59,644 nucleotides of DNA from Chloromonas sp. AAM2 (taxonomy: Eukaryota > Chlorophyta > Chlorophyceae > Chlamydomonadales > Chlamydomonadaceae). A model generated the notes under the pieces. The model saw only the letters and a program-made list of their open reading frames with translations. It did no database searches and was not told where the DNA came from. Of this stretch, positions 11,123 to 21,709 are shown piece by piece (within the stretch, counting starts at the first letter, position 1; each line of letters opens with the position of its first letter). The stretch lies in assembly GCA_004335635.1 (NCBI GenBank), contig QAXH01004635.1, positions 14,607 to 74,250 on the forward strand, given 5' to 3'. The position numbers were made by a program, and so were the translations under genes.

Positions 11123-13758
11123 GCTGGAAACGCTCCTGCCATCATGGGCCAAGCTGCTGCGAATGGATCCCAAGCGTCCGCTTCATGAGCAAGTAGGCGC
11201 AGCTCGCGTGCTCATACCCACAACAGGTGCAGACTGAGCAGCTGCGGCAGCGTGCCTCTTGCCTCATGCACAGGGCACCATCATGTAAATTACATACGAA
11301 CCAGAGATTACTTACGCACTTTTGACGCGCTCTGGGATTGTAATCTACGTGCATGCGTACAACTCCAATCCTGATTATGCCCAGTCTGCCAAGGCCAAAT
11401 AGACGACTGAACCTTGGGAGGCCAAACATGTGCAGTTAACTGCCACAATTGACAAGTTTCACTCATGACTTTTGCCACCTACTCCGTTGCTCATCTGCCT
11501 CCGTTGCTCAGGCCTTGTGGACCGAGCCAGTATCTATGCCGCCACGCATGTGAAGCTGATCGCCCAGCCAGCCGCCGGTTACAACAACATCGACACAGCT
11601 GCAGCGAGGGAGCGGGGAGTGCCGATCACGCTGGCACCCGGCGTCAACAGTCACGTGAGTGACGTACCTGGAAAACACTGTATGCATGGCTGCGTTGACA
11701 TCAGTGACCAGGATGACCGGGTCTGGTGGTGGCGCCCTTATGCCTACCTCCTGCTGTGTGTGAGTGGTGGCTGGGAATGCCGTCAGGCCTGGCCCCCGGC
11801 GCATGTGCCACGCCTGATGGCACATCGGAGTTGTAGCTGAGAGCTTTGTCAGATAGTCACCTCGACTGATTGCTTGCACAGGCGGTTGCGGAGGTTGCGC
11901 TGTGCATGATGCTGATGCTGTCGCGTCGCATAGACGAGGCGCGCTTGGCCTTTGAGCGCGGGGTGATTGGGGAGCCGGTGGGTAGGCAGCTGGCGGGGAA
12001 GCGGCTGGGGGTGGTGGGCAGGGGAAGGGTGGGCAACTGCCTGGCCAGTGCAGCGCAAGGCATGGGCATGCAGGTACGCTGCTATAAATTCCTAGTGATA
12101 CTAGCTTTAATCGCGGTTTTTCTGTTTGAACTATCGTTGTAAGGACGCAACAAAAAGCATTCACACACTGGGATTAGATGCAAGGCCAGTCGACAGGCAG
12201 TCATCATTGTCAGACAAACATTGATGGAGTTTGTCGGGCCTCAAGTGTTAACAGCAAGGTAACTTGTGTCCTGTGTTAAGACAAGACAATTTTACAATAG
12301 AATATCTAAGGCTTTGTGCATTGCCGCCACACGACAGGTGGTGGGTGTGACATCCAAATCAACACGTGCTGAGCTGGAGCATCTGCTGTCCACGTCAGAT
12401 GTGGTATCGCTGCACACACCCCTCACACCGCGCACACAAGGACTCATAGGGAAGGCAGGTGAGCTGCTCTGTGGTGCTATGGTCTAATTGTGATTATCAC
12501 AATGTTAATTGGTCATTGGGTATGTTCATCCCGCAGGGAGAACGACCAGTCCACAGGCAGCACCCCCTTACACACAATCACAGCTGTGCCCCTCCTTGTC
12601 TGCAGAGCTCGACTTGATGAAGCCCGATGCACTGCTGATCAACTGCTCACGCGGATCAGTGGTCGACAAGCAGGTCAGTGGCTGGTCTCACACACGGTGG
12701 GACTTCAGACTGGCGTTGCCTCAATCACACTAGCGTTTTCGTCATTGTGGGTCGTACTGGACGCAAGGCATCACAAGATGAACAGGCCCCTGGATGCCTG
12801 TGCCACAGTTGGATTTGACTGATTATTACAATATTATCATCGTCGACATTATGTCTGAGCAGTGGTGTCCGGGCAGTGTTGCTGGCTGTCCAGGCCTTCA
12901 GCACCAAAATAAAAGAAGTTTGCAGACCGACCAACACACGCACATCAGCGACACACCATGGTGGACAGATGACGCTGACCCAGCCCAAGGATACACGACA
13001 ACACTGGAACCAGCACACACACCACAAACACACTGGTTCCAGTGCCAGTTGCAGGAATTGTCCCAGAAATGGCAAACTTCTTTTTTTTCGTCGACACTGC
13101 CTGCAATCAGCGAGTTGAAAACGTTGTTGCGAAGTATGCACGTCCAATTGAAGGGACATCGCAGGAGATCCTGCAATGGGTGCGGTCGGGCCCATTCTAC
13201 AGGCAGTTTGCCATGCGTGACCGCCCGCTCACACAGGCGCTTGTTGCTGCCCTGTCGTCTGGTCGGCTGGGTGGTGTGGGCCTGGACTGCCACTGGGTGG
13301 AGCCCGCCGACCCGCATGACCCCCTGTACCGGCACCCCAAGGTGCTGGCACTGCCGCACATGGGAAGCATAGCGCAGGTGAGGACAACGTCTCACAACAA
13401 ATGTCCCACCACACATGTGCTCGCCCTTTTGTGCCTGTTTGTATCAGTGTGCAAACGAAATGTCGGTTGTGCATCCATGTGCTCGGCAGCTGACATGTAC
13501 TTGTAAGCGCACGTCCATGGTGCGGAATACCTGCCTTAGCAAGTGGCGCAGCATTACTTTGCCAACATTTCACATGCTAGTTTGGGACACTTGAGAAGCG
13601 CTGTTGACATCTTTGGCACGGCCCAGCGCAGCACGTGTGCTGAGCGCATCGTCTCACCTGTGCAGGAAGTGTACCTTGAGTTTGCTGAGATCTTGGCGGC
13701 TAACATTATGCGCATGCGCGCTGGGGAACCGCTTCTGCACGTGCTGGCCAACGACTGA
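11123..13758 (+). CDS. D-isomer-specific 2-hydroxyacid dehydrogenase (hydroxypyruvate/glyoxylate reductase-like), 5' exon missing
   Basis: An NAD(P)H-dependent oxidoreductase of the D-2-hydroxyacid dehydrogenase family. Exons: 11123-11226, 11512-11654, 11882-12073, 12338-12458, 12606-12673, 13237-13377 and 13666-13758 (TGA 13756-13758). All are in phase; 287 residues are visible. The catalytic-domain half gives RVLIPTTGLVDRASIY and IAQPAAGYNNIDTAAARERG. The Rossmann half has KRLGVVGRGRVG (GxGxxG), SDVVSLHTPLTPRTQGLIG, and the catalytic Arg in LLINCSRGSVVD. The catalytic Glu is in HWVEPADPHDPLYRHP and the catalytic His in ALPHMGS. The substrate cannot be told from sequence. The end LLHVLAND shows no peroxisomal SKL-type signal. 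About 20-40 N-terminal residues are unassigned. The intron at 12674-13236 is open in frame into the next exon, but family alignment (VVDK-Q-ALVAAL) requires it to be removed. Confidence 0.9.
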
Positions 13759-13914
13759 TACTAGTTGCGTCTTAGTTTCATCGGCTTCAGTAGGACAAAA
13801 GCGAAATGTGTCGTAGTTTGATATGTTGTCATAGACAAGGCAAGAGGGGCCTTCCGCAGTGCTGCGAGTATCGTTTTGCGAATTCAGCAGTTTTGTCTTG
13901 GAACGAAAACGTGT

Positions 13915-14218
13915 ATGTTGTTGCAACCTCACTGTGGTCATAAGTGTATGGCTTCATCCTGTAGGTCACAGCCGTCCCTTTATTTGCGCCGGACGTGCAC
14001 TCACCGTGAATGTTTACTCATGCTCTGGCGCTCATGCTCTATCTGCTCATACGGTGGCGTGGGAAGTCATGCATGCGCAAACCTGCTGTCGGGCTGAGGC
14101 TTGACCTGGTCATGGAATACATACATGACCTTCATCAGATATCCAGAGTACAAACTTGCCATGCAATGTCAAACCCAGGTTGCTGCGTTCACCAGCAGTT
14201 TACCAACTGTAAGAATGT
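13915..14218 (+). repeat. Dispersed repeat A, copy 2
   Basis: Direct repeat of 10204-10509. It runs without a gap into repeat B (14216-14450), so A and B may be parts of one longer element. Confidence 0.85.
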
Positions 14219-14450
14219 CATGTTCAGCGTGCTTGCCATGCAACAACGTGCGCCCGCCGATTGGGTAGGGTTGGCGCCCAAGATCCAAGCGCACAGATGA
14301 GGGCCGGCCTGATTGCGCGGTGTTCAGGTTCGAGATGCACATTGAAGCGTATGGCTTGAACAATCTGTGCGTACATGCTTTCCCGCAACTGGCATGGCTT
14401 CACCTGGAAACATAATACCGCCCGAGGGCTCATCAATGGAGTGTATGAAA
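14216..14450 (+). repeat. Dispersed repeat B, copy 1
   Basis: It matches 29356-29567 in the same orientation, from tgtcatgttcagcgtgcttg to gagtgtatgaaa. This copy has about 23 extra bases after gcgtatggctt that are absent from the other copy. Confidence 0.85.
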
Positions 14451-14461
14451 TTTCTGCATTC

Positions 14462-14522
14462 TGCGCAAATGGTTGATGTTTGCGTTGGACGTGCTACATG
14501 GTGTGCACTCCCTCCTTATAAC
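14462..14522 (+). repeat. MITE-like repeat C, copy 1 (right end only)
   Basis: It shares tgcgcaaatggttgatgt and gtgtgcactccctccttr-taac with 27222-27317 and 29926-30022. Only the right part is present, directly after repeat B. Confidence 0.75.
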
Positions 14523-15244
14523 ATGGGAAAGCAAGAAGGATTTTTTCGGCTATTGGCATGGGGACTCTGACATTTGTCCAGCAACACCGAAACGATGCGT
14601 CTGTGCTAGATCTGCTACCGGGTAAGGGCTTCCGGCGGCATTAGCACACCTCATATGATGCGTGTTAGTGCAGTACAACTTGTCAGTCAGGCTGACTGTT
14701 GTACTGGGAAGTGCTTCACAAAGCTGCATGTTGGACTTCTGCAGGAGATACAGCATGTCAGGCTGCTGAGATACCAATCGCGCTGGATCCTCTTACATGA
14801 CCACATGACAGGCACCAGGACACACAGGAAATGATGCAAACAATCAGCCGCAGGCAGGCGTGGTCCAAAGCATGCCTCACCCTTGCCAGTGGACTTACTA
14901 TCAATGCGTGAGCAGCAAATTGCGAAGGTCGCCAGCAATTTGTTTTGAAGTGGTACACTGACAGCATGAGAGTAGTGTTCTAGCACGGTATGGAATGTAT
15001 GGTGTTGGTGGACGTCGTTGAGCCACTTCTGGGACAAGCAACATCATGACATTGCCACACGAGACGTGATCCCGAACCACATGCGAGATGTTCACACTCA
15101 TGTCACAAGTTGTGAGATTCACACCAGTGTGAAAATGTTACCGTGCTGGGTCATGTCTTGCGTAATCATTTTTTTAACTGATGTCTTGGGTTTATTTGTG
15201 TCTGTTGGCACTCGCCATCGTTACATCACTTGGCATCACACCGG

Positions 15245-18200
15245 TCACCAGCGATTGTTGTCCGCCATGCTGTCTCCCCCACCACCGCCCCCTCTCCGTG
15301 TGAACAGACTGTCCATGCCCAGCTTGACGTACCCCATGAACCCACGCCCGTCAGGGCTGTCACCGGTCCCCAGGTCCCAGCGCCTAGCCTCGTACCTGCA
15401 CACACATGCATACACCCACACACGATGATATGGTGGCACCTGCGCATGCAGACACCCACACCACACACGGCGATACAACAGCATACACAAGCAACTGTGG
15501 GAACAACAGCATGGTTTTCCAAGAAGACCATGTTTCACCGAGAACAACAACAACAGATCAAGGACATGGAATCTCGTGCAATTTGAACCTCTGTTGTGGC
15601 ATGAGTACTATCATACGGTTGTCATCATTAATATAAGTATCATCAACATTGTCGCAATGTTACTGCTGTTATTATTGTCATTATTTCGTGGCCCCTCGCT
15701 GCCTTGTATGGCCCCACGTGTCCTCTTACCAGTCCATGGCCTGCCTGCCGCCCACCACCAGCGTGGCCGCCAGCGCCACTGAGAACAGGCACCAGAAGAA
15801 CACCATGCCGCCGCTCACGCCCCTGCAGCAGGCCGCAGGCAGACACGCACAACGTCTCAGTGTAAAACAGCTCACTTAATCTAGTGTGATACGTTTTGTG
15901 TGGCCATGAAATGCAAGGCAGGTAGAGACGACGTCACACCCTGAAGCACGGCCAAGACAGCCAGGCATCATGTGCGGAGGAATGTGAACCTTCGTGATGA
16001 TGGGTGGCAGGGTGAGGTGCAGCTCACCATGCGTGATCACATGCATTGTATCACGTGATGGAGGTCCTGACTTGGAACATGTGGCCATGAAGTGCAAGGC
16101 AAGTTGCAGCAGTTGGCTGGCGAGAGCAATGGCTGGAGCTTCAACGGCACATTGTGTAGACGGTTGCTGCTCATGTAGAGGCAAAGCAGGCGGGAACTTT
16201 AGCTAGTACAAAGGCAAAATACAACGCGTGTTGAACTGACTTTATTCGTCACATCATAAGTTCCAGGGCACCATGCCGCTTCCGCTCACCTTCTGGATGC
16301 CTGCACCTTAGCGCACCGGCCGCCGCTGGTCAGCGTCCTTCCGTCGCTCAGCGGCAGGCCCTGCGCCTGCGCCCCAACAACCTGATACCCGCCCACACAC
16401 ACCACCACACCGCGACTGGCCGGCACTGTGCCCCCTGCCTGTGCCACTTCTTCAGCAGACACAGAAGTCCACGCGCATTGAGTACCATCATCCTGCAAAA
16501 CCGCTGCACCAACCACCCCAATTGCCAACTGACCGCTGGAAACCGCCATCCCAAGTAACGCTCTTGTTCCCTGGTCCTGGTTGTGCTGTGTCTGTGAGGG
16601 TGCGGGTGTGCACACACACACAGCGTATGCCGAGCCGCCGTCCAGGGGTATGGCCAGACGCAGTGACCCCTCTTCGCATGGGCCGGAGGCCGGGGCTGCC
16701 ACACACCTACAGGCAGCGCACACGAGGTTTTTACTTCACCACTCGTTTCTTCTACTATTTCTTCCTATACTCACCGAACAATCTCATGGCAATGGCTTAT
16801 GTTGCACAACCCGGGTGATACCGACAGGCGCCCACACTCACTGTTTGCTGCCGTCAGGTGCGGTAGCCAGCACCAGTCCGTCCAGGCAGCGCTGCGTGTC
16901 GGGCAGGCACGCAGGCTCCGGAGTGCACACGCCCCCGTCAGCGGGGCACGTGCAGGCGTGCTCACACACGAACTGACCTGAGGCACAATATTGGCAACGG
17001 CCATCTTTACATTTGGGCAGGCTTGCGCTTGATGCTGGTGATGAAATGCAACCAAATGCACCCGGAGCAACAGAGGTTGATACTGGCAGATAAAGATACA
17101 GATACTGCCAGTTGCACGCAGTAGTGTGATCACAGGTTTAATGCACTGCATCTGACACCTGTCACTCCCATACCAACGTCACAGATCTGTTGTAGCAGCA
17201 ATAGCAAGAAACATCAGTGTTTGCCTTTGGATCTTAAGCAATGATAGCCAGCACAGTTGAAATGCGGTTGGCTCTGGGTTGAGAGATGTAAAGTGCATCG
17301 CTGGCCTGGCGCTTTTGCAGAAGTCACTCAAATGGCTCTGTCCCCTAGAAGCAATAGCCGCTGGACGCTTGGGCACATCCATGTTTGCGTCTGAGGTGGC
17401 AGAACGCAAAAACACTTTTGCGAGCCGTTTTGGACGCTTTTAGATGCGTAGCTAGTTTGCGTCTGCCAAACCTTGACACAAATTAGCTAGGCGTGGTACG
17501 GTATGAATATGCACTACATATACTAGTTGGCTCCAGCCCGCATGGCCCGCTCACCCGACGCGTCTGTTACGGTGACGTTTCCGCCCCCTGGCGTGCACAA
17601 GTCTGCCACACATGCCTCCTGCCCGCCCGCCCGGCGCTGGGGCCGCCCGTCCGCGGCCTGGGGGTCGCATGTGAAGTCCACGCAACGGCCCTCATCGTAC
17701 TTGCCTGCAGGTATAGATGGATAGTTTGTGATGGCCAGATGATGAAGGAATAGCAATGCAACAAGGACACAGTCGGGAGTAAGCACCCGGATTGAAAGTC
17801 GGTAGCCATTGATGTGCAGAGAGCGTGGTTAAAAAATCAGTCCAGAGCAACGAAGATGGGCAAGACAACATGTACATCGACCTCCCGTATCCTGTTGTTC
17901 GCTTGTCCGGTAGCGAGGTGGAGTGGTGCAGTGACTTTCAGGCGACTGAACCTTTCAGGCCAATGTTGGCTTCGTCAGGCCATGAAGCGTGATGTGTGTC
18001 AACTTTTCACGCAAGCTGCTACGGTAACATACAAGACTTTGCATGTACAGCATATCACCAGCATGTGCCTAACCCCATTCAGGGACAGCAAATACAGGTG
18101 CAGACACGCCGCAAAGCGCTCATGCTCGACCCATTGTGAAGCACCATGGCTTATGCATGTGTGCACGTTCCTTATATTATCATTATGCCTGTGCCTTGAT

Positions 18201-21200
18201 CAAATGATCGCCAACATCAAGGCGATCAGGGACTGCGGACGCCGACAGACGCGGACGCGCACAGACACGCGGACGCACAGACGCGGACACAGACTGACGC
18301 GGACGCACAGACATGCGGACACGCAGACACGCGAACACACAGACGCGCGGACACGCAGACACGCGGACACGCAGACCCGCGGACACGCAGACGCGCAGAC
18401 ACGCAGGGGTACAGACGCGCGGACACGCTGACGCGCGCGGACGCGCAGATGCGCGCGCACACGCAGACACGCGCGGACAGGCAGACGCGCGCACGCACGC
18501 GCGCAGACACGCGGACGCGCACAGACACGCGGACGCACAGACGCGGACACAGACTGACGCGGACGCACAGACATGCGGACACGCAGACACGCGAACACGC
18601 AGACGCGCGGGCACGCAGACGCGCGGGCGCGCAGACGCGCGCACGCACGCGCGCGTACACGCAGACGCGCGGACAGACGCAGCGACGCACGCACAGACAC
18701 ATGCAGCGATGCAAGCAGAGACGCACACAGAGGCACGCACACGCGAGCAGACGCACACACGCGCCCACACACCTGTATCCGCATCACATGGTGCCCAGCA
18801 CGTGGCCTTTATCTCCTCCCTCCTCACAGGCACACGTGACCCAGGGGGACAGCCGGGGGCGGTGCCGTTTCCAAAGGCGCTCAGGTCCACGCTGCAGGTG
18901 GCGCCCGCCCACCTGCCATGACATGTGAAATAACTCAAGTTAGTATAGTTATAGCATGTTAGTATAGTGAGACGACAACACAGAGATCCCACCTCGAGCG
19001 TTACAATGAAAGACTGTAACTGGACTACATACTTGCGCACTACAATTGTGCTCAAGGGCTGGTACGTGCAACGCACCCGTCCACGCATGCGCATCTCCCG
19101 TCGTTCCCGCATCGCCCGTGGCCCGAGCAGTCGTCCAGGCAGTGGAATGCCAACTCAGCGGTCAACTTGTAACCGACCTGCACACAACAACTCACTTGTT
19201 TACTTCGTCCTTTGGTTGGTCGATTTGTCATTCTATATCGCTGCGACTCGTCATAAATTCACCTGATATCTTGATCTTATTTTTCAACAAAATCAACCTG
19301 AGACCCCTATCATTATCAAATTTTATTCGTATATTTCTAGCTAGTACACACTGTGTTCATACAGCCCACGTGTCCCATGTGCCGCACCTGATAGGGGCTG
19401 CTGAGGGGGTTGTAAAACACAATCTGCACCTGTCCCGCACCGCCCAGCTGGCTCATGTCCAGCGACAGGGACGCCTCCTGATCCGGCTCCGCGGGCAGCT
19501 GCAGCTTGAAGGCAGCTGAGAAGAAGGTGGGCGGGGGCGGGGCGGGGGAGCCCTCGGCACCGGCGGGGGAGAGCAGCAGCAGGGGCCGGTAGGTCACCCA
19601 GGCCGGGAGCGGGTCCCTGCATGGGAACTCCATGTCCGTTTGTTGGTCCTGACGAGCTGGTAACTGAAGGTCAACTGAACAAACGACGTTGCACGAACTG
19701 GCATGCAGAACGAAAGTGCGAGTGCAAATAAGCAAGCCGAGGAATTAAGCCCGACCCCATGTGGCATGCTGCAGATGGCCTATCACCCTGCCGCTTGACA
19801 CTTGCCTGCAACATCCTCAGTCTCGACTATACTCGACTACATTGAATGAATTGGCTGGCATAGCACAGCATCACCCCATGTGAGAAGTCTCCCTCTTGAG
19901 TGAGTGACAAGCCCACGCACTTGGTTGAGAAGGACGCGTGCATGCGGAGCGTGACTGTGGGCAGCGAGGGCACGGCCCCCAGGCCCGTGAGCAGCATGTA
20001 GTCCTGGGAAAACGTGCGGGGCTCGGCGGTTACCGGCACGCCCAGGGTCAGGGTGGAGTTGGTGGCGGAGCAGTCGGGGCCCGTGGCGTCCTGCTGTGGG
20101 CAAGCAGCAGGTGGCCTTGGGAAGCAGAACGGAGAAAACAATCGTGAGAAACGAGAAAACAATTCAGAGGTAACTATGCCAAGCAATGAACAAATGTAAT
20201 CCGTAGACATTGGCGTAGCAAGGCTTGTGAGGCACAAGAATGAACGCCACACTGCAACACAATGGCTTCACGGCCTGTTGTATGGCTTGTCGTGCTCTTG
20301 AGCTCAAGGCCATTCCATGATGTGTGCTGCTTTGCTCCTTCTGCACCACTACGCCACACAGTACCAGAAGTAACTAATGAAATGTCTTCGCACACCGGAC
20401 AGCTTCGTTGCGCCAGTCACTGTGGCGGCCGTGCGTTTGCATACCACCAGACTTACTTATCACCAGACAAAAACTGACGAAGATCTGGGCACCAATCTCA
20501 GAATCATCGAGTGCTAGGCCACTGTCACCGCCCCATGGCTCTCAGTGGCACAGGAGAACAGTCCCGTGGCTGCAGCCATTGCCACAACTCATAAACCTCA
20601 CATTTACAGTACCATTCTGTCATCACACCTCTTGGTCCCAGTACTCACAGTGGTGCACGCACACAGTCCAGTGGCCGCGTCACAGCTGCCCCTGCCCGAG
20701 CAGTCCGCGGCCAGGCCCGCACACGCACTCCTGCGCTGGGTGAGGCTGTACGACACGGGCTGGTCGCCGAACACGTACGCACCCACGTACCACACGCCTG
20801 CAAACCGGGGGCAAAGCCGGGACAAGACAAAGAAGGACTGGGCCATACGTCTGCATGGGGCAAAACATGCGACAGGCAAAAAGAGATAGACAACCGTTTG
20901 CACGTGAAACCAGGTGATGAGGAAATCCATACGTTCAAATTTGTAGATGTGTTCAGGCGTAAACAAAACGCAAACGAGATGACGGTTTGTAGCTCGTGCC
21001 GCACCCCTCCCCCCCCCCCCCCCCCCCCCCCCCCCTCACCCGGTGTTATCTGCGATGCATCCGGCCCCACCCCCAGCTGCAGGCTCTCCGCCAGGTCCCC
21101 GCTGAAGTCGGTCCAGGAGCTGCGGGCAACGTAAGTGTCGGGGGTGCGGCCGGGCGGCTGGAGGGGACGAACGTGGAGCGAAATGCGGCCTGCGGGAATG

Positions 21201-21661
21201 ATGTGTCGGCAAGGGGGGTCATCAACAGCACAATGTCAAATGATCCGGACTACATCAAGACAGACGGCCTGTAGGAGCAGTGGGCCATCATCAGCATCAA
21301 CATTGAAGCATGAGCACCAAGGCAAAGTCAGGCAGTAGCGAGCTGAGAAATGCCAGTCAGGTTTCAACTTGTAGTGCTGGTTTCAGCCCAGTCGCGTGCG
21401 GCCTGACATCCCCTCAAACCGGGCGGAAATGGGCCTGTGGTACCAGTGCGTGTCATCAACAGCATCAACTCAGATGTATGCAAACCGAACCTGACGAGCG
21501 ACAAGACAAGCCCAGATAGAAGAGGCGCGCAAGTGTTGGAAGGAAACTGAGCAAAGGCTCATGCGCGATTGCCTTCCTCATTTGAACCTTGTTAAACGGA
21601 ATCAGGCACCGTATGCCCTGACATGCCTGGCTCTGGCTGTGTCCAATGATCACGTGATGAC

Positions 21662-21709
<48 letters not shown>

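Larger units (their letters stand above)
13759..15244. other. Intergenic space filled largely by repeats A, B and C
   Basis: Roughly 13915-14522 is repetitive. The remaining 14523-15244 shows no coding exon. A minus-strand TGTAA at 15223-15227 lies about 18 bases after the stop of the minus-strand gene ending at 15245. It is too close to be a sure poly(A) signal. Confidence 0.5.

Noticed and set aside
13042..13236. In-frame upstream extension of the dehydrogenase exon (MPVAGIVPEMANFFFFVD...)
   Set aside because: Family alignment joins VVDKQ directly to ALVAAL, and the acceptor ctcacacag at 13236 is strong. The stretch is intron sequence that happens to be open.
18183..19112. Open frames of 180-309 residues on the minus strand and of similar length on the plus strand across the minisatellite
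   Set aside because: Several frames on both strands are open because the repeat unit contains no stop codon. The phase-consistent exons of the EGF-module gene lie on either side, with a good donor at 18773 and acceptor before 17704.
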